Shown here: positions 8,369-16,063 of the stretch, one piece after another
Layout of the letters: each line of letters opens with the position of its first letter
How positions within the stretch are numbered: the stretch's first letter is position 1
Assembly (NCBI GenBank): GCA_013214355.1
Contig: JABSSL010000019.1
Coordinates: 1-64,000 of the forward strand
Direction: 5' to 3'
Source: Saprospiraceae bacterium
GTDB taxonomy: Bacteria > Bacteroidota > Bacteroidia > Chitinophagales > Saprospiraceae
Length of the DNA: 64,000 bases
Notes under the pieces: generated by a model
Database searches by the model: none
Told to the model about the DNA's origin: nothing
The model's input: only the letters and a program-made list of their open reading frames with translations
Program-made: the position numbers and the translations under genes

Positions 8369-9928
8369 ATGTCAAAAAAAGAGCAGTTTCTCAAAGAGAT
8401 AAGCGACGGTTACTTATTTGAAGGCGCAGATATCATTTTAGGTGGGGCGATGCTAGATGGCGAGGTTATGACCGATACGCTGGTCAAATTGCCATTGGAG
8501 ACATTGAACCGGCATGGTCTGATTGCAGGTGCGACGGGTTCTGGTAAAACCAAGACCTTACAGATCATCGCAGAACAATTGTCTTCGAAAAGCGTCCCGG
8601 TACTATTGATGGATATTAAAGGAGATTTGAGTGGAATTGCTGTTCCGAGTGATGGCCATCCAAAGATTGACGAGAGACATGAGAAGATCGGTTTCCCATT
8701 TTTGCCAGATAGCAGTCCAGTGGAGTTCTTGAGTCTATCTGATGAAAAAGGAGCTCGTTTGAGAGCAACCGTTTCTGAGTTTGGGCCGGTACTTTTTTCA
8801 AAAATTCTGGATTTAAATGAAACGCAGTCTGGTATTGTAGCGGTAGTGTTCAAGTATTGCGACGATCAGAAATTGCCACTTTTGGATCTGAAGGATTTTA
8901 AGAAGACGATTCAATATATCACCGGTGAAGGAAAGGAGGAAATTGAAAAGGACTACGGGAGAATATCTACAGCCTCGACCGGAGCCATTATGCGAAGAGT
9001 GGTTGAACTCGAACAGCAGGGAGCGGATATCTTCTTTGGTGAACGGTCTTTCGATGTAGAGGATCTATGCCGTTTAGATGAAAATGGCAAAGGCATGGTG
9101 TCGGTGATTCGTCTTACGGATATCCAGGATAGGCCTAAGTTGTTTTCTACTTTTATGCTACAGATGCTAGCCGAAATCTACGCAACTTTCCCTGAGGAGG
9201 GAGACTTAGAACAGCCCAAGTTAGTCATCTTTATTGATGAAGCGCACTTGGTTTTTGAAGAGGCTTCTCGTGCTTTGATGGATCAGATTGAAGCTATTGT
9301 AAAGCTCATTCGTTCCAAAGGGGTTGGCTTATTCTTTGTAACGCAAAATCCCGCCGATATTCCTGATGATGTGTTGGGCCAGCTAGGTTTGAAAATACAG
9401 CATGCGCTTCGGGCTTTCACAGCAAAAGATAGAAAAGCGATTAAGTTAGCTGCCCAAAATTACCCCATTACGGAGTACTATGACGTGGACCAGCTACTGA
9501 CGGAATTAGGGATTGGTGAAGCCTTGGTGACTGCACTGAACGAAAAAGGTATACCCACACCGCTAGTACACACCATGCTCAGGGCACCGCAGTCTAGAAT
9601 GGATGTACTGACCAAAAGTGAAATTGAAGAGGTGCTTGATCAATCTAGAATCATCAGAAAATACAATGAAGAAGTAGATCGTGAAAGTGCTTATGAGTTA
9701 TTGAATGAAAAAATTGAAGCCTTCCAGGAAGCAGAGGAACAAGAGAAACTAAAGAAGCAAAGAGAGAAAGCTCGGGGAGGTAGCCGAAGGCGACAGAAGA
9801 GCACCTTAGAGACAATCGTGAATAGCACTACGACCCGGCAAATTGGGAGAACAATTGCTAGAGAATTGACGCGTGGTCTGCTAGGTGTGCTTGGAGTGAA
9901 ACAAACCCGTAGGCGTAGACGGCGTTAG
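8369..9928 (+). CDS. HerA-like ATPase, YjgR/DUF853 family
   Basis: A 519-residue cytosolic ATPase of the HerA/FtsK superfamily. Walker A is GATGSGKT at 54-61 and Walker B is LVIFIDEAH at 285-293. A sensor-like FFVTQNPADIPDDVLGQLG follows, then a long charged coiled region (~430-475) and a very basic tail ending in KQTRRRRRR. This matches the YjgR (DUF853) architecture of about 500 residues. The function of the family is not established; HerA relatives pump or translocate DNA. The ATG start is 5 bases past the upstream nuclease stop, so translation is probably coupled. The basic tail could bind nucleic acid. Confidence 0.93.
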   Translation: MSKKEQFLKEISDGYLFEGADIILGGAMLDGEVMTDTLVKLPLETLNRHGLIAGATGSGKTKTLQIIAEQLSSKSVPVLLMDIKGDLSGIAVPSDGHPKIDERHEKIGFPFLPDSSPVEFLSLSDEKGARLRATVSEFGPVLFSKILDLNETQSGIVAVVFKYCDDQKLPLLDLKDFKKTIQYITGEGKEEIEKDYGRISTASTGAIMRRVVELEQQGADIFFGERSFDVEDLCRLDENGKGMVSVIRLTDIQDRPKLFSTFMLQMLAEIYATFPEEGDLEQPKLVIFIDEAHLVFEEASRALMDQIEAIVKLIRSKGVGLFFVTQNPADIPDDVLGQLGLKIQHALRAFTAKDRKAIKLAAQNYPITEYYDVDQLLTELGIGEALVTALNEKGIPTPLVHTMLRAPQSRMDVLTKSEIEEVLDQSRIIRKYNEEVDRESAYELLNEKIEAFQEAEEQEKLKKQREKARGGSRRRQKSTLETIVNSTTTRQIGRTIARELTRGLLGVLGVKQTRRRRRR

Positions 9929-9967
9929 TGATAAACAATTGAAAAATCTTAAGTGAAGGATATTGGC

Positions 9968-10558
9968 TTATTCTTCATCCACGAAAACCCCTTTGGCTTG
10001 AAATCTCTTGCAGTACGAAGTCCAAGGGGTTTCTTTATAGTGGTCCTCTGCAAAATATTTCACCAATTGCATAAGCTGATCTGGGGTTTTGAACCCAACA
10101 AGGCACTGGATTACTTCTGTAGATTCATCCAGGAAGACCACAGATGGAAAGCTCATTCTTCCTCTGAGCATCTCGATAGCCAACTCATGGTAAGCCCTTT
10201 TACCAGCCTTTCTTTGCGCGTATTTTTTCTCCTTGAAAAGGATGATATCTTCACGTTCAGCGTCAAATTTTACGGGGTAGAAGTTCTCATTAATGAAGGA
10301 AACGATGGCTGGATGACGGAAGGTAGTCTTATCCATACGTTCGCACCATCGGCACCATTCCGTATAGAAGTCAAGCATGATTTTCTTGGGTTCGTCAACA
10401 GACTTAGTCAGTGCTTCTTCCAAGGTGACCCACTCGATTTGCGGCATGGTATCTGGCAGGATCGGAGTCCTTGCCTGTATTTGTGCGTGCAGTGATTGCT
10501 GTAGTAGTATCGAAAATAAAAGTGATAGTATTAAACTAACCTTTCTCATTGCTAACAT
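9968..10558 (-). CDS. Secreted thioredoxin-like protein
   Basis: About 196 residues. A signal peptide (MRKVSLILSLLFSILLQQSL) precedes a thioredoxin fold with a CRWC redox motif (Cys69 and Cys72) inside FYTEWCRWCERMDKTTF, the pattern of Thioredoxin_7/DUF255-type proteins. It then has VKFDAERED and SFPSVVFLDE, where Pro is the conserved cis-proline before the beta-hairpin. It probably acts as a periplasmic disulfide reductase or isomerase. I prefer the ATG at 10558, with AGAGAAA just upstream, or the ATG at 10549; a longer frame to 10591 adds residues before the signal peptide. It is convergent with the ATPase gene. Confidence 0.85.
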   Translation of the reverse strand: MLAMRKVSLILSLLFSILLQQSLHAQIQARTPILPDTMPQIEWVTLEEALTKSVDEPKKIMLDFYTEWCRWCERMDKTTFRHPAIVSFINENFYPVKFDAEREDIILFKEKKYAQRKAGKRAYHELAIEMLRGRMSFPSVVFLDESTEVIQCLVGFKTPDQLMQLVKYFAEDHYKETPWTSYCKRFQAKGVFVDEE

Positions 10559-10773
10559 AATTGTTTTCTCTAGTGAATCATGGCCAATCAAATCCTAAAA
10601 AGCTCTTTTTGTAGACGGGCCGGGACAACTATCGGGTACAAAATTCAAGTTCTATATTCCTGATTTCATACCACTATGTAAGAAACAAAAATATTCCTAC
10701 TGTTATGTTTTAGATGAGGCGTTTTAAAGTAAGTTTAACAAATTTTAAGCCGATTGAAAAAGCCCTTAACAGA

Positions 10774-11838
10774 TCAGTTTAATGGATAGCCAAAGGTGCG
10801 ATCCCTGCGGATGATGGAAAGTTTGTCTTGTAAGATTTGGTGCTCCTCCCTGTCATGTTCTGCCGGAATTGCGGGAGCCTTTATGCCTTCAGTGATCAAT
10901 TTGGGTGACTGAAATAGGCGAATTTCATCCCAAAGATCTTGCTCCAGGAATTCTTGCAGGAGCATAGCACCGCCTTCGACCATTAGGGTAATCTTTCTGA
11001 TTTCAGCAAGGTGATTCAGAATTTGTTGGGGAGTGGAGGTGTCTGGAGACAAGCTGATATATGTAAGGTCGGTAACGGTAGATCTCTTAGGCTGTTTTTC
11101 TGTGTAGACATAAGTAGGAACGCTGCCATCAAATAAAGCCAAGGAAGTGGGGAGTCTAAGATTCCGATCAATGACTAATCGGGTAGGAGAGGGGCCGTAA
11201 AATAAACGAGTAGTAAGTTGAGGATTATCCCAGGCCGCGGTATTGGTACCTACTAGAATCGCGTCAATTTCACTTCTCCACTTATGTACTAAGCGCTTTG
11301 AGAAAGGATTAGTTAGCCAAAGTTGCTCTTGATTATTGGGAGCGATAAAGCCATCTTGGCTAATGGCGAACTTCAAAATCACATAAGGCCGGCCTAACTT
11401 AACAAAAGTATTACGTGCGGCACTGAGTCTTTGACCTGTTCGACGAAGCACATTGAGCTTAACTTCAATGCCCGCTTTTCGCAATTTTTCTACGCCTAGA
11501 CCATCTACCCCTGGGGTATGGTCAATATAAGATAGAACTACCCTTGGGATTTTATTTCTTATGATTAGGTCCGTACAGGGGGGCGTCTTTCCGAAAATGG
11601 AGCAAGGTTCTAATGAACAATATATGGTTGCTTCCGTGAGAAGCGGTCGGTCTTCCGGTTTTACGCTTCTAACGGCGTTAACCTCTGCATGCGGACCTCC
11701 ATATTTTTGATGATATCCTTCACCAATGATTCGATCTTGATGAACAATGACCGCACCTACAGTCGGATTCGGGGAAGTGGTACCTTTTCCCAGTTGAGCT
11801 AAGTCAAAACAGCGCTGTATATAAAATTCGTCTTGCAT
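10774..11838 (-). CDS. ribD: Riboflavin biosynthesis deaminase/reductase RibD
   Basis: A 354-residue bifunctional enzyme of riboflavin synthesis. The N-terminal cytidine-deaminase-like domain removes the amine from diaminohydroxyphosphoribosylaminopyrimidine, and the C-terminal NADPH domain reduces the ribosyl group. The zinc site is complete: HAE at 50-52, Cys79 (EPCS) and Cys88 (TPPCTD). The reductase part spans ~150-354, with FAISQDGFIA and DAILVGTNTAAWDNPQL. I place the start at the ATG at 11838, which has AAAGG seven bases upstream; the frame can be extended to a GTG at 11853, but that GTG overlaps the ribosome-binding site. No other rib genes are adjacent and no FMN riboswitch fold was seen upstream. 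Confidence 0.95.
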   Translation of the reverse strand: MQDEFYIQRCFDLAQLGKGTTSPNPTVGAVIVHQDRIIGEGYHQKYGGPHAEVNAVRSVKPEDRPLLTEATIYCSLEPCSIFGKTPPCTDLIIRNKIPRVVLSYIDHTPGVDGLGVEKLRKAGIEVKLNVLRRTGQRLSAARNTFVKLGRPYVILKFAISQDGFIAPNNQEQLWLTNPFSKRLVHKWRSEIDAILVGTNTAAWDNPQLTTRLFYGPSPTRLVIDRNLRLPTSLALFDGSVPTYVYTEKQPKRSTVTDLTYISLSPDTSTPQQILNHLAEIRKITLMVEGGAMLLQEFLEQDLWDEIRLFQSPKLITEGIKAPAIPAEHDREEHQILQDKLSIIRRDRTFGYPLN

Positions 11839-12178
11839 ATTAAATCCTTTCACTTTCGAGAGTAAGATAGTTGAAATTAGTCAATGCTATACCCTCCAGT
11901 ATCATCGTTTCCTAAAATAGTCCTAGGGAAATGGGAAAGTCGCAGAAGAACCTAGAACAATAAAAAAATGGGCAAAATTCCATTATACATAACAATAATA
12001 CATCGCAATAAATAGCCCATAATTGCCTTAAACGTTTTTTTGTATTGAGAATATTCCTTATCTTTCCCTTGTAATCCCCAAGCGTTTTTTTTCCTAGTAT
12101 TTGCTTTCGCATTGTGTATTCTCCTCAAAATCAAAGCCTGAAATATTTTTTTTTTGTTAACCACAAAACGTTGTAAGC
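11839..12178. other. AT-rich intergenic region
   Basis: About 340 bases between divergent genes, richer in A+T than the flanking genes and with many poly-T tracts. Two overlapping minus-strand frames (about 66 and 70 codons) are low-complexity and look spurious. It must hold promoters for ribD and for the AP2 gene, but I could not place them with confidence. Confidence 0.5.
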
Positions 12179-12718
12179 GTGTTATACAAAGTAAAACTTA
12201 AGAATGCTGAGGACGAAGTTTTGCTAGATGACAAAGTTTATGAATACCTAACTAACGACCCTTATTTGGTTAAAGTTGACTTTATCAACAACCTTCGTAA
12301 ACATTCGAGTGGATGCGCCGTTTTTCAAAAAACTTGGAAACGTGCGGATGGGGGATACAAAACCGAAACCATCTACCTACATAAGCTCATTGCTGAAAAA
12401 TTTCTGACCGGCAACAAAGAAGGATCTAGAAACCTCGTAGGGGCAAAAAATGGTAACAAGTTAGATTGTCGTCTAGAAAATCTTCTTTATCGCTCGCGTT
12501 CCGTCGCAAGTCGTAAAAGAAAAACAAGCAGTAAAACAGGCTATACTGGTGTTTACAAAGAGAACAACAGATATCGAGCTGTTATTTCTGTAGATCGAAA
12601 GTCCGTTCATATTGGAATGTTTGCCACTGCTGAAGAAGCAGCCCTGGCCTACAACAAGAAATCCAGAGAATTGTATGGGGAGGATGGTAAAATCAATGTG
12701 ATCAAGACGCAAAAGTAA
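12179..12718 (+). CDS. AP2-domain protein with degenerate HNH motif
   Basis: A 179-residue protein starting at GTG. Residues 66-107 resemble the HNH_3 homing-endonuclease fold: YLHKLIAEKF, then LVGAKNGNK and LENLLYRSR. In active relatives the middle reads VNHIDGNK; here the Asn, catalytic His and Asp align with Gly88, Ala89 and Asn91, so cleavage is unlikely. Residues 120-175 form an AP2 DNA-binding domain (TGYTGVYKENNRYRAVI ... HIGMFATAEEAALAYNKK). The likely present role is sequence-specific DNA binding, for example as a regulator derived from a homing endonuclease; this is inference. It stands alone, with AT-rich DNA on its 5' side and a terminator on its 3' side. Confidence 0.85.
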   Translation: MLYKVKLKNAEDEVLLDDKVYEYLTNDPYLVKVDFINNLRKHSSGCAVFQKTWKRADGGYKTETIYLHKLIAEKFLTGNKEGSRNLVGAKNGNKLDCRLENLLYRSRSVASRKRKTSSKTGYTGVYKENNRYRAVISVDRKSVHIGMFATAEEAALAYNKKSRELYGEDGKINVIKTQK

Positions 12719-12757
12719 TTAAACTTCTAACAAGCAGAACCTTAACAAAAGGTATCG

Positions 12758-12783
12758 AGGCTAAAGTCGCAAGGCTTTAGCCT
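12758..12783 (+). terminator. Rho-independent terminator of the AP2 gene
   Basis: A 9-bp stem (AGGCTAAAG / CTTTAGCCT) with an 8-base loop is followed by seven T residues. The right arm overlaps the last codons and stop of the convergent mnmD gene. Confidence 0.85.
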
Positions 12784-13451
12784 TTTTTTGCGCGCGTCAT
12801 CTCACGTTTGCCCGGAGGGCCCTGCAGAGATTCGACCGTAAAACCCAGGGACTTGAGGCTTCTCTTTACAGCCCCTTTGGCACAATAGGTTACCAGGATT
12901 CCATCATTCCGTAAAGCTCGATACATAATACCCAATACGTCTGTTTCCCATAGTTCAGGTTGGGCGCTGGGGGCAAAAGCATCGAAGTAAATGAGGTCGA
13001 ACTGTTCCTCGAACTGGAGAGATTGAAAGGTTTGCTGTAGTTTGATAAAGGTGAAGTTGGACTTGAATTCCTCCTTCACTCCCCATTCCAATTGATGCAT
13101 TTTTTCGAAATCGGTTCGGTAGCTTGTTTCCTGTAGGGTTTCAGGGTAATTCAACTGCATGGCTTCTGGTACGGGTACTGGATAGTTCTCTACCGCAGTG
13201 TAGACGATATTTAGCTGTCGTCGATCTGCCTCAATCTGAGTCATTAAGGCATTTAAACCGGTACCAAAACCAATGTCTAGTATATGGATATCTTTTTTGG
13301 AAAGCGAAACTTCTAAGAGTCCTGCCTCGATGAAGACATGTTGAGATTCTTGAATAGCTCCGTACTTGGAGTGATAACTAACTCCAAAGGAAGGGGAGTA
13401 AATGGAATGGGATCCATCTTGGGTCTCAATGATGACTAATTCCTCTTTCAT
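12777..13451 (-). CDS. mnmD: tRNA 5-methylaminomethyl-2-thiouridine methyltransferase, stand-alone (MnmD-like)
   Basis: A 224-residue SAM-dependent methyltransferase matching the methyltransferase half of MnmC (COG4121/DUF752). It would methylate 5-aminomethyl-(2-thio)uridine at tRNA position 34. The N-terminus carries the family pattern DGSHSIYSPSFGVSYHSKYGA; the SAM loop is ILDIGFGTGLNA (57-68), and DAFAPSAQPELW forms the typical Asp-Ala-Phe-Ala-Pro motif. The FAD oxidase half found in enterobacterial MnmC is absent, as in free-standing MnmD. It lies about 76 bases downstream of ytxJ on the same strand, probably in one operon. Confidence 0.9.
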   Translation of the reverse strand: MKEELVIIETQDGSHSIYSPSFGVSYHSKYGAIQESQHVFIEAGLLEVSLSKKDIHILDIGFGTGLNALMTQIEADRRQLNIVYTAVENYPVPVPEAMQLNYPETLQETSYRTDFEKMHQLEWGVKEEFKSNFTFIKLQQTFQSLQFEEQFDLIYFDAFAPSAQPELWETDVLGIMYRALRNDGILVTYCAKGAVKRSLKSLGFTVESLQGPPGKREMTRAKKG

Positions 13452-13527
13452 ACTGTAATCAATGGCCTGGATAATGATCCAGATCTGACTTTTCCTAAGG
13501 GCGAAGCTTCGCTTGGCCTTTGTTCAC

Positions 13528-13875
13528 TTACATTGGACTTTCAACCACCCCCTTCAGATCTCGAACGGAAATATCCAGATGCGAAGAATGATGAATACAC
13601 TGACCATCTTTTATTACCAGTATCTGGGGAGACTCATGGCGAATGCCAAAAGTTTGAGCCAATTGTTGTGATAAAGGTCGGTCATAGACCACATCTACGA
13701 AAAAGGTTGCTAATTGTTGCTCTGCAAAGTCCCAACCTCCTTCCAAGCGATATTTAGCCATGGAGCTTATGGAACAGGTTGGGCTATGCTTATAGATTAG
13801 GCAGGTTTTCTGCCGTGACAATTCAATGATTTCGTCTATTTGCGAGGGATTCTTAATGGAAGTCCAGTTGATCAT
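13528..13875 (-). CDS. ytxJ: Bacillithiol system redox-active protein YtxJ
   Basis: A 115-residue thioredoxin-fold protein of the YtxJ family, thought to be a monothiol bacilliredoxin-like protein. The motif KHSPTCSIS contains the single active-site Cys34 in a TCxxS setting. The rest matches: VVYDRPLSQQLAQTFGIRHESPQ with the cis-Pro before QILVIKDG. A bacillithiol link is known from gene co-occurrence for this family, not shown here. The ATG lies 1 base after the stop of the small lipoprotein gene, so the two are probably translationally coupled. Confidence 0.92.
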   Translation of the reverse strand: MINWTSIKNPSQIDEIIELSRQKTCLIYKHSPTCSISSMAKYRLEGGWDFAEQQLATFFVDVVYDRPLSQQLAQTFGIRHESPQILVIKDGQCIHHSSHLDISVRDLKGVVESPM

Positions 13876-13876
13876 C

Positions 13877-14044
13877 TTATAATTTAACTGCTGTTTGAAC
13901 TACCACTTTAACAACCTTAACCACGATTTCGTTCATGCCAAAGTTGTTTGGACAGCCGTAGCCTTTGTTGCAAGAGGTAAAGGTGCTGCAAATGGCAACG
14001 AAAGCTAGAAGGCTGGCGATTTTTCTGAATCTTCTACTTTTCAT
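13877..14044 (-). CDS. Small lipoprotein, 55 residues
   Basis: A short gene in an otherwise unannotated gap. It encodes a basic N-terminus (MKSRRFRK), a hydrophobic stretch, and the lipobox TFTSC with Cys25 as the lipidation site. The mature peptide begins NKGYGCPNNFG and ends with Val/Lys-rich residues. The stop codon is 1 base before the ytxJ ATG, which supports translation from the same mRNA. I recognise similar tiny lipoproteins with a GCP motif in this phylum but no function. The tight junction with ytxJ and intact signal and lipobox make it real rather than chance. Confidence 0.8.
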   Translation of the reverse strand: MKSRRFRKIASLLAFVAICSTFTSCNKGYGCPNNFGMNEIVVKVVKVVVQTAVKL

Positions 14045-14376
14045 CGGAGTCTAATTTAAATTTAGATATGTTGGGAATTAAAATTTTTATAATATGTCTT
14101 CAACGTCTCTCTGCGGATTTTAGTCTGCTCAAGCCAAAAATTATTTTGGCACACAAAAGTAAAGATTAAAATGAGATTATAGGATATTTCTTTTGGGAAA
14201 CTCTAGCTGTGCAATGGCAATTGACCGAGACTTGTCATTCACTTTATAGTAAATTGAAAACCAAAAAAGTCCCCTCATTGTTATAAAAGTGTAGGAAAGT
14301 TATCCATAATGTGGTAAAATGCCGACTTTTAGTATTTTTGCGCCGATCTTTTACCCATATATTTCAATCATACAAT
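14045..14376. promoter_or_regulatory. Divergent promoter region; pdhB -7 box
   Basis: An AT-rich 332-base gap between the small-lipoprotein operon and pdhB. TATTTTTG at 14333-14340 fits the Bacteroidota -7 box and continues to the same 13 bases (TATTTTTGCGCCG) found upstream of fbaA. It lies about 36 bases before the pdhB ATG. No clear -33 TTG is visible. Nothing else was recognised in the gap. Confidence 0.55.
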
Positions 14377-15363
14377 ATGTCAAGAGAAATAGCTTTAAGA
14401 GATGCCTTGAACGAGGCCATGACGGAAGAGATGAGAAGGGATGAATTGGTCTTTCTAATGGGAGAGGAAGTAGCCGAGTATAATGGAGCTTACAAAGTGA
14501 GCAAAGGAATGTTGGACGAATTTGGTGCTAAGCGAGTAATCGATACTCCAATTGCAGAACTTGGTTTCGCGGGTATTGGAGTAGGTGCCGCTATGAACGG
14601 TTTACGTCCCATTGTAGAATTCATGACTTGGAATTTTGCGATTTTGGCCTTTGACCAAATCGTAAACAATGCTGCCAAGACTTTATCCCAGTCTGCCGGT
14701 AATTTTAAGTGCCCAATCGTATTCAGAGGCCCATCGGGTGCTGCTGGTCAATTGGCTCAACAGCATAGCCAGACCTTTGAAAGTTGGATGGCAAATGTGC
14801 CAGGACTGAAGGTCATATCTTGTATTGATCCTGCTGATGCCAAAGGCTTGTTGAAGTCAGCTATCCGGGATGATGATCCGATCTGTATGATGGAATCGGA
14901 AATGTTGTATGGGTATAAAGGCTTGGTGCCCGAAGGAGAATATCTAACTCCGATTGGTGTAGCTGCGGTTCGTAGAGAAGGAACGGATGTAACCATTGTA
15001 TCCTTCAATAAAATGATGCTGACAGCTCTTGAGGCAGCAGATGAGTTGGCCAAGGAGGGGATCTCAGCTGAAGTGATTGATTTGAGAACTATTCGTCCTT
15101 TGGATCATGAGACATTGGTTAAATCGGTGAAGAAGACCAATCGCTTGGTCGTAGTAGATGAATCTTGGCCATTCGCAGGCGTTTCAGCCGAGATTGCTTA
15201 CGAAATCCAGAAATATGCTTTTGATTACCTGGATGCACCTGTGACGCGCGTAAATGCAGCAGATACTTCTTTGCCATATGCGCCAACCTTGGTAGAGGCT
15301 TATATGCCAAATCCTGCCAAAGTGATCAAAGCAGTGAAGGAGGTTATGTACCTCAATGCTTAA
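14377..15363 (+). CDS. pdhB: Pyruvate dehydrogenase E1 component, beta subunit
   Basis: A 328-residue transketolase-like E1 beta subunit. With E1 alpha it binds thiamine diphosphate and decarboxylates pyruvate for acetyl-CoA formation. The start MSREIALRDALNEAMTEEM is the usual N-terminus. MGEEVAEYNGAYKVSKG contains the Glu that activates thiamine, and the pyrimidine-binding region (ELGFAGIGVGAAMNGLRP) and transketolase C-terminal domain (ISAEVIDLRTIRPLD) are present. The frame extends to a GTG at 14311, but the promoter box at 14333-14340 lies inside that extension, so the ATG at 14377 is right. The alpha subunit is not adjacent. A branched-chain 2-oxoacid E1 beta is a less likely alternative. 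Confidence 0.92.
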   Translation: MSREIALRDALNEAMTEEMRRDELVFLMGEEVAEYNGAYKVSKGMLDEFGAKRVIDTPIAELGFAGIGVGAAMNGLRPIVEFMTWNFAILAFDQIVNNAAKTLSQSAGNFKCPIVFRGPSGAAGQLAQQHSQTFESWMANVPGLKVISCIDPADAKGLLKSAIRDDDPICMMESEMLYGYKGLVPEGEYLTPIGVAAVRREGTDVTIVSFNKMMLTALEAADELAKEGISAEVIDLRTIRPLDHETLVKSVKKTNRLVVVDESWPFAGVSAEIAYEIQKYAFDYLDAPVTRVNAADTSLPYAPTLVEAYMPNPAKVIKAVKEVMYLNA

Positions 15364-15410
15364 ATGGAGAAGAAGCCCAATTTTTTGGGCTAAAATATAT
15401 CGAAATGAAA

Positions 15411-15440
15411 AGCCCGATGGAATTTGCATTCCATCGGGCT
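15411..15440. terminator. Terminator between pdhB and the G2DH-subunit-3-like gene
   Basis: A 12-bp perfect stem (AGCCCGATGGAA / TTCCATCGGGCT) with a 6-base loop, followed by TTCTC. A smaller hairpin (GCCCAA TTTT TTGGGC, 15375-15390) precedes it. Both lie between convergent genes. Confidence 0.85.
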
Positions 15441-15469
15441 TTCTCGTGCGTTAGCTAGATCGCGTTCAA

Positions 15470-16045
15470 CTATAAGGCCCAGGCTTTCTGGCCCTTTTCA
15501 TAAGGGGCACAACCGTCATAGCGCCCTGGCGTTTCCACGTATCTTAACGCTTGGGTAGCTCCGATTTCCGAGGAGAAATAACCCCAAAGTGTCAATTGTT
15601 TCATCATGGTAAAGTAATGGCTCTTCGCACCTTCTTCTTTACTTTCCTCATGGGTTTTGGCAGCGGCATCTAAACTGATCAGCAGCTCTTTCTTTTCCTC
15701 CGCGGAAAGTAGCATGAAGTCTTTTCCCGCCGCAGTCTTTGCCTCCTCATTGAGTTGACCTATACCTTCCAAAAAGATCTTTTGATCATCTGCTTCGTAG
15801 CAATCGGTCACCATAATCTTCATGAAAGCTCCAATCTCTGCTGCTTTGGCACCAGGGGAGGACGCTGTAGTAGGCAGGATCGTTTCTCCTACTTCATCCA
15901 GAAAACTGACATTGTTATCTGTAAATTCTATAGTAGATAAGGCTGGGGCAGCTGGCTTACATCCGGTAAGAAAAGCCTCTGCTCCTATGATGGTTCCCCC
16001 TAGGATCAATGAGACCCTAGTGAGGGCGTCTCTTCTATTTATCAT
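15470..16045 (-). CDS. Gluconate 2-dehydrogenase subunit 3-like protein
   Basis: A 191-residue exported small subunit. The N-terminus has a twin-arginine-like NRRDALTRV followed by a hydrophobic stretch and a lipobox-like LTGC (Cys29). The rest is helical, with FLDEVGETILPTTASSPGAKAAEIGAFM and DCYEADD, the pattern of the gluconate_2-dh3 family. These proteins bind a GMC-type flavoprotein partner and help its export or assembly. The partner gene lies 18 bases upstream on the same strand. The cytochrome c subunit of classic gluconate dehydrogenase is not present in this operon. Confidence 0.88.
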   Translation of the reverse strand: MINRRDALTRVSLILGGTIIGAEAFLTGCKPAAPALSTIEFTDNNVSFLDEVGETILPTTASSPGAKAAEIGAFMKIMVTDCYEADDQKIFLEGIGQLNEEAKTAAGKDFMLLSAEEKKELLISLDAAAKTHEESKEEGAKSHYFTMMKQLTLWGYFSSEIGATQALRYVETPGRYDGCAPYEKGQKAWAL

Positions 16046-16063
16046 TATTAGTGATTTTGCGTC

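Noticed and set aside
8410..8853. A 147-codon minus-strand frame
   Set aside because: It is the antisense shadow of the HerA-like ATPase and has no domain or start context of its own.
9953..10495. A 180-codon plus-strand frame
   Set aside because: It is antisense to the thioredoxin-like gene, which has a signal peptide and CRWC motif. The plus-strand protein has no recognisable domain.
11912..12164. Two overlapping minus-strand frames in the AT-rich gap
   Set aside because: They are low-complexity, overlap each other in different frames and have no recognisable domain.
14311..14376. A GTG-started extension of pdhB
   Set aside because: A -7 box lies inside the extension and the ATG at 14377 gives the standard N-terminus.
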